64,000 nt of DNA, taken from positions 62,001 through 126,000 of the forward strand of contig NZ_CP118575.1 of NCBI RefSeq assembly GCF_028898845.1, in the 5' to 3' direction. Below the pieces are notes generated by a model, which ran no database searches, had not been told where the DNA came from, and saw nothing but the letters and a program-made list of their open reading frames with translations. Of this stretch, positions 35,777 to 46,600 are shown in pieces; the stretch's first letter is position 1, and every line of letters starts with the position of its first letter. The position numbers were made by a program, and so were the translations under genes. Source of the DNA: Streptomyces sp. WZ-12. Its GTDB lineage: Bacteria > Actinomycetota > Actinomycetes > Streptomycetales > Streptomycetaceae.

Positions 35777-36313
35777 TTAGGCCATTCCGAAGAAGATCCC
35801 TCCTGGAGTTTCGATGCTGGGGGCGTAGAAGAACTCGCGGGCTGAACGGATGCAGTCTTGACGGGTGATGCCACCGTCGCCGGCGGCGTCGAGCGCCATG
35901 AACTGGTCGACGATTTCAGGAGAGGTGACCTCCAGGAGCTTCAGGAGTCGCACGGTCTCCTCCTGACCAAGGACGTTGGCGTCGTTGGCATCCAAGACGT
36001 CAATCACGACGTTCGGAATGCCTTCGACCAGGTTGAACCGGCTGGTGTCCATGCTGGCCATACGATTGGCGGTGACGAACTCCTCCTTCAAAAGGAGCGA
36101 GGAGGTGCTGCCGGTGTGGCGCAGCAGCTCGCACCAGTACATCTGGTAAGCGGCGTGCAGTGTTTGGAATCGGCGGTCGCGGTCGTCGAGCTGGAAGCCG
36201 ACGGCGATGCGGTCGAGAAGGCGCTGGTAGTTCGCCCAGTCGATGCTGCCTTTGTGGTTCGTGTCGACGGCTTCGAAGAGTTGACCGAGCTTGACTGCGA
36301 TCGGGTCAGTCAT
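35777..36313 (-). CDS. EF-hand calcium-binding protein (calerythrin-like)
   Basis: This 178-residue protein starts at the ATG 36313 (MTDPIAVKLGQLFEAVDTNH), preceded by an AAAGG-type ribosome-binding site. Longer in-frame starts upstream lack one. Recognisable EF-hand loops are DTNHKGSIDWAN (about residues 17-28), DANDANVLGQEE and DAAGDGGITRQD; a fourth N-terminal-half loop (DTSRFNLVEG) is degenerate. Pairing and spacing fit the four-EF-hand sarcoplasmic/calerythrin family found in actinomycetes, which bind Ca2+ in the cytoplasm as buffers or sensors. It is a stand-alone gene between an IS5 scar and an IS6 stub, and its regulation is unknown. Confidence 0.85.
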   Translation of the reverse strand: MTDPIAVKLGQLFEAVDTNHKGSIDWANYQRLLDRIAVGFQLDDRDRRFQTLHAAYQMYWCELLRHTGSTSSLLLKEEFVTANRMASMDTSRFNLVEGIPNVVIDVLDANDANVLGQEETVRLLKLLEVTSPEIVDQFMALDAAGDGGITRQDCIRSAREFFYAPSIETPGGIFFGMA

Positions 36314-36443
36314 CCCTTTGTCCTTTCGGGTAGCTGCGTGAATGGCACATATCCTCTGAGACATGTGCCATATTGCACGACTTACCCGTATCGCGCACAT
36401 CAGGAATGTGTCGTGTCAACGGACATCCCTTCCGGTTCCGATC

Positions 36444-36548
36444 GGCGCTATCGGGTTGTTGTGGGTGGCGTGAGGTGATCTTGATGTTGGGTCGTTGTGG
36501 GAGGGGTCGGTCGTGGGGTCCGAGGGGGCGCCGTCGTACAAGGGGTAC
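36444..36548 (+). mobile_element. IS6-family end stub
   Basis: It starts with GGCGCTATCGGGTTGTTGTG and matches the first 105 bp of the IS6 copies, up to the codons for the transposase start (MWEGSVVGSEG). It then stops abruptly at a group II intron remnant. This is the signature of an adjacent deletion. Confidence 0.8.
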
Positions 36549-36681
36549 CGACCTTGTGCGGTCGGCTCGGGGCGCGGTGACGACGTTGCCGTCGTTCCGT
36601 TTCCCCGAGCCGCCGACCCGAGTGAAGTAGGCCGCCGACGAGGTGCCCGTGGTTCGGGTCCTTTTCCGACGGCCCCTTCCC

Positions 36682-36715
36682 GAACGGGACAGGCCAGTTT
36701 CCCGGCATCCCGCTC
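36682..36715 (-). ncRNA. group II intron domain V
   Basis: A 34-nt hairpin reads GAGCGGGATGCCGGGAAAC and then TGGCCTGTCCCGTTC on the minus strand. It has the catalytic AGC at its 5' side, a GAAA tetraloop and the two-base bulge expected of domain V. It lies just downstream of the maturase stop codon (36724). Confidence 0.8.
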
Positions 36716-36811
36716 TCCAGTGATCACTTCCGTGGTGGCGCGGTGCCCCGCCCGGCATGGATGTCCTCGTGGCAGCGACGGCAGATCACCAGGGTCTTGC
36801 GCCGTCGTTTA

Positions 36812-37979
36812 CTGACTTCGGCTCGTCAGGGTGATCTTTGGCGAAGTCGCTGGTGAGGCGGGCGCGTTGTCTGTATCTCGTGGTGTGTGAGATATGCAGA
36901 TGGGGGCGGGCTTACCGCTGCGGGACGTCAGCGTCGCGAGGCTGTACGGATGCAGGCGGTCGAGCTGTTCGAGCAGAAGATCAAGCCGCCGGAGGTCGCA
37001 CGGCGGCTGCGGGTGAGCGTGAAGTCGGCCTATCAGTGGCAGCAGCTGTGGCGTCAGGGCGGCGCCGATGCGCTTGGTTCACGAGGGCCCGGTGGCGGCC
37101 GGTGCCGGCTGTCGCCACGCTGCCTGGCGAAACTCGCCGTGTATCTCGACCAGGGTCCGGCCGCGCACGGGTGGGTGGAGGACCAGGTGTGGACCGCGGC
37201 GCGAGTGGTCACGCTGATCGGCAGGAAGTTCCACGTCTCCTACAGCGTCTCGGGTGCCACCCGGTTGATGCACCGGCTCGGCTTCTCCCCGCAGGTTCCC
37301 GCGCGGCGGGTGGCCGAGCGCGACGAGCAGGCCGTGAAGGTGTGGAAGGAGGCGACCTGGGCGGAGGTAAAAGAGCCCGGGCGGCCTGCGGGGGCTACCT
37401 CTGCTTCGAGGACGAAGCCGGGTTCACCCGCAAGCCGCCCAGGGGACGCACCTGGGGCCGGCGCGGTGTGACGCCGGTTGTGACGGTCAGCGGACGACGA
37501 TCGGGACGCCTGTCGGTGGCCGGGCTGGTCGCCATGCGGCCCGGCTCGCGGACCCGCCTGTGCCACCGGCTGATCGCCCACCCGGCGGGCAAGGGTAAGC
37601 GCCGCAGCATGAGCGAGCGCGACTTCATCGCGCTGATCGACGGCGCCCATCAGCTCGTCAAGGCACCGATCGTCCTGGTGTGGGACCGGCTGAACACGCA
37701 TGTCTCCCGCAGGATGCGGAAGTTGATCGACGAACGGGAATGGCTGACGGTATTCCTGCTGCCGGCCTACTCACCCGATCTGAACCCGGTCGAGTGGGTG
37801 TGGGCACACGTCAAACGCAGCCTGGCCAACCTCGCCGTCGTGGCCCTGGACCGCCTCGAGGCACTCGTCCGCAACCGGCTCAAGCGCCTCCAGTACCGGC
37901 CCGACACCCTCGACGGCTTCATCGCCGGAACCGGCCTCACCCTCGATGACCCAACATCACCCTGACGAGCCGAGGTCAG
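36812..37979 (+). mobile_element. IS630-family element, copy 2
   Basis: It is 1168 bp and identical in appearance to copy 1. The TA target is duplicated at 36810-36811 and 37980-37981. It is inserted in the HNH domain of the group II intron maturase. Confidence 0.95.
36887..37965 (+). CDS. IS630-family transposase made by a -1 frameshift (copy 2)
   Basis: It has the same organisation as copy 1. The HTH frame is 36887-37471 (MQAVELFEQKIKPPEVARRL). The catalytic frame ends at 37965 (CFEDEAGFTRKPP, PIVLVWDRLNTH, LNPVEWVWAHVK), and the shared A4 slippery stretch lies near 37370. It is identical to copy 1, which supports a functional frameshift and recent movement. Confidence 0.85.
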
Positions 37980-38691
37980 TAGCCATGAGGTGCACCCAGT
38001 CGGGCTTGTCCCGACGTCCGGGCCGGTTGAGGTCGGCGAGCTTGCGGACGTGGTGGACCTCAAGATTCGTCCGGGCTTCGCAGATCTCGCAGCACTCGGC
38101 GATGAGCCGGTGGATCAGCTCGTTTCGCTTCGCACTGGCCATGACCGGCCGCCTGTCGGTGAGGACGGCCTTGCGCTGTCGTTTGAGCGGTATCCCGCCG
38201 AAGCGGGCGACCAGCGGTTTCCTCCCCCGGTCGCGTAGAACGGTGACGGTCAGACAGGTTCGCGGTCCCTCAGGTGTCTCGACGATGCTCTTGTACTTCC
38301 GAGCCATCTTCGTGACCGTCGACCGGTGCTTCCCGGCCAGCGTCTTCAGCAGCGAGGTCTCCATGACCCACTGGAGCCTGCCCAGGCGGAACACGTCCTG
38401 GGCAAGAAGGTAGTACTGGACCAAACCCCGGTACTCGGCTTGGTACTTCGCGACGATCGTGAAGTCCTCGTCGTGAAGCAGCATGCCGCGTTGCGCCGGT
38501 TGCCCCTTGCTCATGTAGAGCGCGCGCTTCTGCCTGATCACCTGCCGTGGCACGAACAGGCCGATCGCTCCGTTGACCGCCCGACGGTTCCGGGTGATCT
38601 TCGTGTCGGAGTGCTGGGCCCGGATCTCATAGCCGAGGAAGTGCGCCGCCTGGCTGGTGGCGTGGGTGATCACGGTCTTGGACTCGGAAAG

Positions 38692-39046
38692 TGTCGGCGC
38701 TCACGAAATCGACCCGTTGAGGCGGGATTCGCTCACGTAATTGACCCACTCGCTGCTCGTCATGACCCGGTGGCGCGCTCGTGATGTTCGTCGTGGATAC
38801 GGCGAGCGTTCGGCTGCAGTTGTGAAGATCCTTCCTCTTCCCTGTCCAAGATCCTTTCCCAGCGGCCCTGGTAGCTGGGGAGCGGATGGCGAGGAGGACG
38901 TTCCACGTGGTCGATATAACCGAGATCCTGGTGCACTGGTATGCCGGGCGGTCTCAGCATGATGTCGCGGGCTCGTTGGGCGTGGCCCGCGGGACGATCC
39001 GCCGGTACGTGGAGCCGGCGATTGCGGCCGGGTTCGTGCCCGGTGT
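38692..39046 (+). pseudogene. IS21-family left end and istA 5' fragment
   Basis: The end TGTCGGCGCTCACGAAATCG starts at 38692. From 38886 the product is MARRTFHVVDITEILVHWYA, SQHDVAGSLGVARGTIRRYV, EPAIAAGFVPG, clearly the IstA N-terminus and similar to IstA at 26552. IS3 copy C cuts it at 39046. The rest of the element is not found on the far side of copy C. Confidence 0.8.
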
Positions 39047-39114
39047 GAGGTTCCCCCGAGATGCGGAGGATGGTGACAGAGGGTCAGATGGTTCTCATGA
39101 GAGGAACATCGACC

Positions 39115-39423
39115 ATGGCTGCCCCCAGGAAGTACTCGCTGGAGTTGCGCGAGCGTGCGGTGTGGATGTACCGGACCTCCGACCCGAAGCCCCAGATCAA
39201 GCGACTGGCTATCGAGCTCGGCGTGCATCCCGAGGCCCTGCGCGGCTGGATCCGGCAGGCCGAGGCCGATGCCGGCGAGCGGGACGACCGGCTGACCAGC
39301 GACGAACGCGTCGAACTCGCCGCGCTTCGCAAGGAGAACGCCCAGCTCAAGCGCGCGAACGAAGTTCTGCGGACGGCCTCGGCTTTTTTCGCGGCGCAAC
39401 TCGACCCGACCCGGCCCAGGTGA
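39115..39423 (+). CDS. IS3-family OrfA (copy C)
   Basis: This 102-residue protein is identical to the copy A and B OrfA except for RERAVWMYR in place of RERAVRMYR. The HTH, coiled coil and the T-run frameshift region (GCTTTTTTCG near 39382) are kept. The start is the ATG 39115 after GAGG. Confidence 0.85.
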   Translation: MAAPRKYSLELRERAVWMYRTSDPKPQIKRLAIELGVHPEALRGWIRQAEADAGERDDRLTSDERVELAALRKENAQLKRANEVLRTASAFFAAQLDPTRPR

Positions 39424-40307
39424 CGGGGCTCCTCGACGAGCACCCTGACCTGGGAGTCGAGTGCGTCCTGCGGGAACTGCACATCGCCTCCTCCACCTAC
39501 TACCGCTGGCGCCGCGCCGAGAAGCAGCCGTGCGAGCGGCGGCGTCGCGACGTCGAGCTGACCGAGCGGATCAAGGAGATCCACACCGAGTCCGGCGGGA
39601 TCTACGGCTCTCCGCGCGTGCATGCCGTGCTGAAACGCGAGGGCACACGCGTGGGCCGCAAGCGGGTCGAGCGCCTGATGCGCGAGGCCGACCTGGCGGG
39701 CATCAGCCCGCGCCGCACAGGCTTCACGCGCCGGGATCCGAAGGCCACACTCGCCCCGGACCTGGTCAACCGGGACTTCACCGCACCGGCGCCGAACCGG
39801 CTGTGGGTCACCGACCTGACGATGATCTCGACCGGCGAGGGCCCGCTGTGGCTGTCGGCGATCCGGGACGCGTTCTCCCGCCGGGTGGTGGCCTGGGAGA
39901 CCTCCGCCCGCGCGGACGCCGACCTGGTCCTGACCACGCTGGAGTACGCCCTCGCGTCCCGCGAGGTCGAGCCCGGCAAGCTCATCCACCATGCCGACCA
40001 CGGCTGTCAGTACACATCCATCAAGCTCACAACTCGCCTGCTGCGGGCAGGAGTTGACGCGTCCATGGGCTCCGTCGGGGACAGCCACGACAACGCCCTC
40101 GCGGAGAACCTGTGGATGCTGATCAAGACCGAGTGCGTGCGCGGCCGCGTCTTCGCCACACGTGCCGAGGCGAACCTCGCGCTCTTCGAGTACACAGACG
40201 GCTTCTATAACTCCCGCCGCACCCAGGAACGACTCGGCTTCCCAGCCCGATCGAATTCGAGGAGAAGTACTACGCCGAGCAGGCAACGGCCGAACGAGCG
40301 AACCTGA
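39420..40307 (+). pseudogene. IS3-family OrfB (copy C) with a C-terminal frameshift
   Basis: It starts at a GTG overlapping the OrfA stop. The DDE residues are all present (LWVTDLTMISTGEG, HHADHGCQYTS, NALAENLWMLIKTE). Near 40240 one T is missing (GGCTTCCCAG versus GGCTTCCTCAG in copies A and B), so the normal end LSPIEFEEKYYAEQATAER is replaced by PARSNSRRSTTPSRQRPNER. The loss is after the active site, so partial activity cannot be excluded. Confidence 0.82.
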
Positions 40308-40366
40308 AACCCCGTCAACCCCTCCTGACCAGCTGATCAGCGCCTCCCGAACGACGGGGGAACCTC

Positions 40367-40677
40367 ACACCGCCCCATCAGCCTTCTCCTGGCTGCATGA
40401 TCAACGACTTTGCCAGAGCCCTGGGCCACCAACTCACCCAGGAACTGCTCCGGAACACCACAGAATGCAGGATGGGGCATAGCTACACGGGCCTGGCGGA
40501 TCATCACACTCAGGACAACTCCCGTGACCCTCTCCATGTCCCCACACGTGACCAAGATCATCAATCGCGGGTCAACCCGTAAGAGGATGACCTCTGACAT
40601 CAAACTTCTTCATACGGGACATCTCCCTATTACGAAGGGAAGCGCACTGCCCCCTTCTACTGGTCTGGAGCTGTTCC
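40367..40677. other. non-coding stretch upstream of the giant gene
   Basis: There is no convincing gene. It contains the 22-bp sequence shared with 9519-9540 at 40559-40580, and probably the promoter and leader of the gene starting at 40678. Short frames on both strands (for example about 40337-40603 minus) have no recognisable motif and may be remnants of a lost element. Confidence 0.45.
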
Positions 40678-43600
40678 ATGACGATGTCCCCCTCCAAAAA
40701 ATCTCAACAGGAGCCCCGGACGAGTGGGGGCAGCCAGAGGAGCAGTGGTGAGAAGAAGAAAGAGCGGCGGCGTCCTTCTCTGAGCGATGCCCAGAAGGCC
40801 CAAGTCGTTCGCGCTGTCGTCGCGGCGCAGTATCCGATGGGGGTATCCGGGGGCCCGGAGGGGCCGGGTGTGTGGCGGGGGTTTGCGGGGGTGGTGTCTG
40901 GGGGGTTTGGGGGGCTGGACCAGGAGTGCCGCGATCGGATGTGGGGGGACATGGGGCGGGCGTTGCTGGGGGGGAAGTCGGTGGTGCCGAAGAGGGTGCT
41001 GCCGCGGGAGGGCGTGTCCCGGCTGGTCAAGGGGGTGAGGAAGGCACCCGAGATGGGTGAGACGCTGGCCCGCGAGGCGGGGCCGGAGGGTGGTGGTTTG
41101 CGTATCGGTCTCGGTGGGGCCGCCGGGCGCCCCGAACTCACTGTGGAGGATCCGGGGGATTCGCCTGAGGGCCGTCGTAAGGAGGCTGCGGGGTATCTGT
41201 GGCGGGCTCTGGGGGAGGTCGATGCAGGTGTCCCGGCCAGCGTGCTGTCCTACGATCCCAGTTTTGGCGGTGTTGGGCGGATGGCGGTGGCAGTCGGGCC
41301 GATCGAATCCGCGCGGTATGTGGTGGTCCTGGTGCCTGGTATGGGCAGTGCCCCGGAGAACTTCCATGAGCTGGTGCGCAGTGCCTGCAACGTCCGCCGG
41401 GCCTGCCTGAAAGAAATCCAGGTCGAGGACACGGGCGCAGGCAAGGTGCCGGTCGCGGTCGTGGCATGGCAGGGATATAAGGCTCCCCGAAACCTGTGGG
41501 CGGTAAAGGGCGAGGTCAGCAACGAAGCCTTGGCCCAGGCGGGGTCACAGCTTTTGAACCTCGATCTCGCCCAGTGGCGTGCCCTGTGGCGGGGGGATGC
41601 CGCTGTCAGGGCGGGGAAGGGGCTGCCGGAGCAGCCGGTGATCACTGTGGTCGGTTACAGCTACGGCAGTGTTGTTGCCGGTCACGCCATGATGAAACCC
41701 GTCCCTGGCGGCACCAGTGTCACTGCCGCCGCGCGGGCCGCTGTCACTGGCGCGGTGAAAGGCGCTGGAGCCGAGGCCGTCGGCTACAGCGTTGTGGGCC
41801 CTGCCGCCAAGTCGTGGCAGGCGGGCGGCGGGGCGGCCGAGATCGCAGTCGAGGCTGCGAAATCCGCTGCGAGAGTCGGGACGACAGCCGCCGACATCGC
41901 GGCGGGCGGTGGCGTCGGCACTGCAATGGATGCTGCGAAGACCATCGGGGCCCGCACTCTCGCCGCCGCACACGAGGCCTACTATCGGCAGCCGGTGGGC
42001 GGGGGGAATGCGGACTACCTGGTCCTCTTGGGCAGTCCCGGCACCGGCCGCCGCGCCCGGCATCTCAATATCCCCGCCTCCCATATCTACACCGGTGCCA
42101 ACAAGGAGGACATCGTCAGCAAACTCAACTGGTTCAGCATCGACCCCACCCACATGAAGTACGGCGATGTCACCCGCATCAGGACCGAGGACGAAGACTT
42201 CCCGGTCACCGGCCCCGTCGCACCCCACACCGCTTACTACACCCCTGGCAGCGAGTCCCTACGCAACATCGCCCGCATCGCCCTCGGCACACCCGAAAAG
42301 GTGACCACCAAGCCCCAGCGCTCAGGCTTCGTCCTCGAAGGGCACCGGAGCCTGCTCGGGCGCTTGTTCACCAGCCCGTCCGACACGCCCCGCCCCGGAC
42401 AGCCCCCCACCACCACACGCCGGGTCGGTACTGGCTACCTCAAAGCTGACACCGTCAACGGCGCCCCCGCCCTTGTCCGCAGTAACAAATCCCATCCCCG
42501 TTACAGCGGCATGCGCTCCAGCGGCGCCGACGGCATCCACCACACTCTGGGCGGGGCCTCCTTCTTCACCCCCGACTGGATGGACATCACCTTCCACAAC
42601 GGTGTCCCCCGCATCACCACCGCTTCCCCCCTCCCCGAAGGCTACCTCTCCGACCTGGTGTGCGTTACCACCATCAGCCCCGGCCACACCACCACAGTCT
42701 CCACGGAACACTTCACCGACGACCCCGAACGCGACCACACCGTGTACCTCCCCCTGGACCTCACTCCCCATACCCTCACCGTTATCTCACCCATCAGCAA
42801 CCAGCACCAGAACCTCTGGAAAACCCCCGGCCTCCTCAATATCCCTGACATCATCAAAACCCTCGTCAAGAACGCCGTTCCCGCCCTGCCCGACCTCACC
42901 CCGCTCAGCATCCCCGGCAGCGCCGACATCTTTCCCCTCACCGGATTCGCCGCCCCCCTCCTCCTGACCCAGCAGCAGCTAGAGGCAGCAGAAAAGGTCC
43001 TGAGAGTACTGGAGCCGGCCCTGGTCCAGGCCCCGTCCGGAACGGAACTCGCAGAACCACAGGAAACCTTCATCAACATCCGCGAACTGGTCAGAATAAT
43101 AGAAAAGGCGACCGGGAAAGAAAAGGAGGGACTCGTCCAGGGACTGATGATGGGGGAAGGCATCGGCCTGGCCAGAATCATAGAAAAAGCAGCTGGGACA
43201 GAGAAGAAGGAATTCACCCAGAGGCCGGCCGCAGGAATGGAAACTGCCCCCGCCCGGCCGTACCAGGGCGAGAGGATCTCACTCAACGGAACATCCTACC
43301 TGGACCTCCCCGACACCGTCAGCCTCGCAACAGAATTCAGCGGAAAGATACTCCAAATCACCGGCCAGCCCGACACACACGACACAACAATAGAATACAA
43401 CATCACACTCAACTGGCACCACCACGGCACATACCACCTCGGCACCATACCCGCCGACGGACAACCCCACACCATCAACCTCCACGCCCAGACACACGCC
43501 ACATTCTACGAAATCATGCAACCCACCACAGGAGACATCGAAGTCACCCCTACCCTCAGCGTAGAAGATATACGACCCAGTCTTGCCAGTCTTACGCGCA

Positions 43601-46600
43601 CCGCATTTTTCACCGCCACCCCTGAAAGCCTTGGCGAAGTCTCAAATAAAACCAGCGGAACTATTGAATACGTCGCCCTCGCCGAACGTGGAAGCGCGGC
43701 GGCTCTCCGTCTTCATCGCACACATTCGCTTCTCTCGGAGTTCCTCATCGAAAGCATATTGGGTGCCCACACCTCTGCATACTGGAATGTCGACAAGGAC
43801 GGATATATAACACTAGGAGAGAAATCCAAGGCAACGCAGTTCCTTGTGAGGGCCTTCGAAAATTCTAAATTCAGCGGCGATCAAGCCCTCGCTTCAGGTA
43901 AGCAATTTGAACTGGTAGACTTAAGTGAAAGGAAAGTCGTCACCCATTCGGGCTCTTGGCTTAAAATGGGACCAGTCATCAATACGCCGTCCTTGTTTTT
44001 TAAAGCGCGACTTATCATGCCTATGATGGGCATCAGCTTCACGGGAATCACCGTCCCCGTTGCCATGACAGACGCCCCTGCGGGCACCACGGTACACATC
44101 CCCCGCAAGGGAAATACGGTCACTGTCACCATTCCCCCTTCGCCTGACCAGAAGCAATATCAGATAATGGTGAGATATAGGCCATACGATGATCGCAGCA
44201 AAAGAGTCGAACCGGACCGCTACGAGCTAAACCAAGAATTAAAGTACGTCAAGAGCGGGAGCAGTGAAACGCTCACTTTGAGCGACGTGCGGAATAATGA
44301 TGAGTCATTCGATGAGGGGTCATCTTTTTCCCTCTATAGCCCTGATATGGTCGCCACCGATAAGTACTGGAAGCTCAAGCGCCAAGTCCGGGAACAGAGG
44401 ACACGTATTTCGAGTGTTCCTGAAGTTACCCGCAGTGGCCCCATCAATTGGGTATACCTCGCTCACGCCAGAGCCGTTGACTGGAATGCACGGCCAAGCG
44501 CGGAAGCGACTGCATCTAGGGAAAAATATCGTCAGTGGAAACGGGACCTCTTCTATAAGCTGCAGACCACATTCGTCGGATGGTCCGATGAGAATGTAGC
44601 ACACGGTGGCGGACTAGAAATCGAGGCTAGGCGGGGCGCGGGTGTGGCCTTTGCATTGAATGATCCGCCTACGTCCTTCATTTACCTCCCTCCGTACGGA
44701 GAATTCAAAAAGGAGGCGGGAGGATCGGCACAGGTAAAGTGCCCTCCACCTCTCTCAGAGGCGGGTGACCGCCTGCCTATCCTGGCAATTTTCCAACGAG
44801 ACCCTGATGCCACCACCTCCCTGATAGACGTCATCTCAATGGATGACAAATGGCACCAGCTGTCGATTGACCTAGATCGCGTCGCACAAAAATCGGCAAC
44901 CATCATCAGCGCCATCGTGACCACCCAGTCCGAAAAAAGCAGCTTGCCTGGCGGCGTGAAAGGCAAACGACTCGAGCCGTACCCGTCCCTTGCCGACCTT
45001 CCGGAAAGGCCGAGGAGCAAGCGGGCGGCTGTACGAGAAGCCGCATCAGACAAGTATTTTGAGGACCTGAAGAAGGATTTTCCTGAGCTGGATGAGGCGA
45101 CTCTGGACTATAGAGGCATCGCACGGTCCGCAGATCCGATCCTGGGCCTAATCAAGAGTCAGTTGACCATTCCTCCTGTAACAGTGGAGGGCCCGGCACT
45201 GCCGCAGGATCATAGAGAGTTGCTGACTGCCGCGAAAGACGCGCAGGCTGCAGCGAACAAATTGCGGGTCGCATTGGAAGACCTTGATGAAGCGGTCCGG
45301 CGGTTCGCCCCGTTTTACGCCCAGACAGTGGAAGGCCCACCCAGCCGCGAACGCCTGAGCTCCAAGGAGCGGATTCAACTTAAAGATGAAATCATGAGGT
45401 TCGCGGAGAGGTACCGCAATAGTCCGGTGCCTGATGAAGTACGCAAAGGATTCGGCCGTTGGGGTACGAGCCAGGATAGGCACTGGGAGGCGGCGAAAAG
45501 GCGCTACGCGGAAACCAAGCCCATTGCCGACAGAGAGTTTCGATCCTCAGAGCACTTGCGGAAGAGAGTCCGCGACGCGCAGGCTGCGCTTGGCGGCGTG
45601 CCCGAGGTGATGCCACAACCCGCCCCTACGGGGCCGGGGATGAACACCTTCTTCAGTCTCACATTTACTTTGCTGAGCGGGGCGAACCTTCTGCTCTCCG
45701 TATACGGCAACATCCTTCTCCCCGCGGGTACGGGAGATTTCAGAGTACAAGGAGAATGGGGAGACGAAGTGGTAGCGGCGCTTTCGAGCGTTGCAGTCGC
45801 TGTTCCGTTCGTCCAGAACGTCCAAGAATTATTTGGAGATGAATTTAAGGCAGAGTTCACTGGAAAACTCGCTCCATTCATATCGGCGGTGGCAAATGCG
45901 GCTTCGCTCTTGAATAACGTAATCAAGGGCGACTGGAAGGCTGCGGGCTTCGACATCATGGGCCTCATAGCTGACGTCGCCGGGATCGTAGGTTTGTTCT
46001 CTTCCACCTTGGCAGCCGTTGCTGGCCCCGTAGGCGTAGCGATGGCCTTGCCGGGGGTCGCCGACATGCTTTACCAATGGGGAAAGCGAGCTCAGGTGCC
46101 GTCTCAGTTCGTATCGAATCTCGGCGAAAAGCTTACGGAGATCCACCGCAAGGCGCTCGGGGATGAGCGGGTCACCTATCATCAAAAACAGTATAAAGCG
46201 GGAACTTCTTCCACTGAAATCGCAAGGCTATGGCACACAACGGCCGAAGCTGTGAGTTCGGGTGTCATTGTCCAAGGCTTGCTCAAAATGGACCTTCCGG
46301 CTATAATCCCCAAGGAGTTGAGTCAGTACAGCAAAGATGAAATCAGTGCCGACCTCTTGAAGGCGGTTCCGTTTGAACATTCGGATCCGTTCGTAACGAC
46401 TCGGAACCCTTCGGACGAGCTAGTCAATGACCTCTACAAAGAGCTTACGGCGTACTGTATAAAGAAGATGAAAGCTGCCACAGCCAGCGAACGGGCCCGC
46501 CTGAAAGCATCCGACTTCTCATTGAGCGAATGGCTTCTGACGGACAAAGGGGTGCAGTGGAAAGTGCGCTACGAGAACTACCGGAAGCGCGAAGTCCCAA

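Larger units (their letters stand above)
36549..38691 (-). mobile_element. group II intron, 3' portion, split by IS630 copy 2
   Basis: It contains the maturase C-terminal region with X and HNH domains, followed by a canonical domain V near the 3' end. Its 5' part is cut at 38691 by an IS21-type end. IS630 copy 2 lies inside the HNH coding sequence. It cannot splice or move as it stands. Confidence 0.8.
36724..38691 (-). pseudogene. group II intron maturase C-terminal part (X and HNH domains), interrupted
   Basis: From 38691 leftward the product is SESKTVITHATSQAAHFLGY, then YHL-type X-domain sequence (LHDEDFTIVAKYQAEYRGLV, RLGRLQWVMETSLLKTLAGK). The HNH endonuclease follows (CEICEARTNLEVHHVRKLAD, PDWVHLMA). 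IS630 interrupts at 37982. The remaining KRRRKTLVICRRCHEDIHAG is encoded at about 36724-36811. The reverse-transcriptase domain is missing. Removing IS630 and one TA restores the frame exactly. Confidence 0.85.
39047..40366 (+). mobile_element. IS3-family element, copy C
   Basis: It is 1320 bp with GAGGTTCCCCCG and CGGGGGAACCTC ends, in the opposite orientation to copies A and B and nearly identical to them. Flanks lack a target repeat, and the left and right flanks belong to different sequences, suggesting recombination between copies. Confidence 0.9.
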
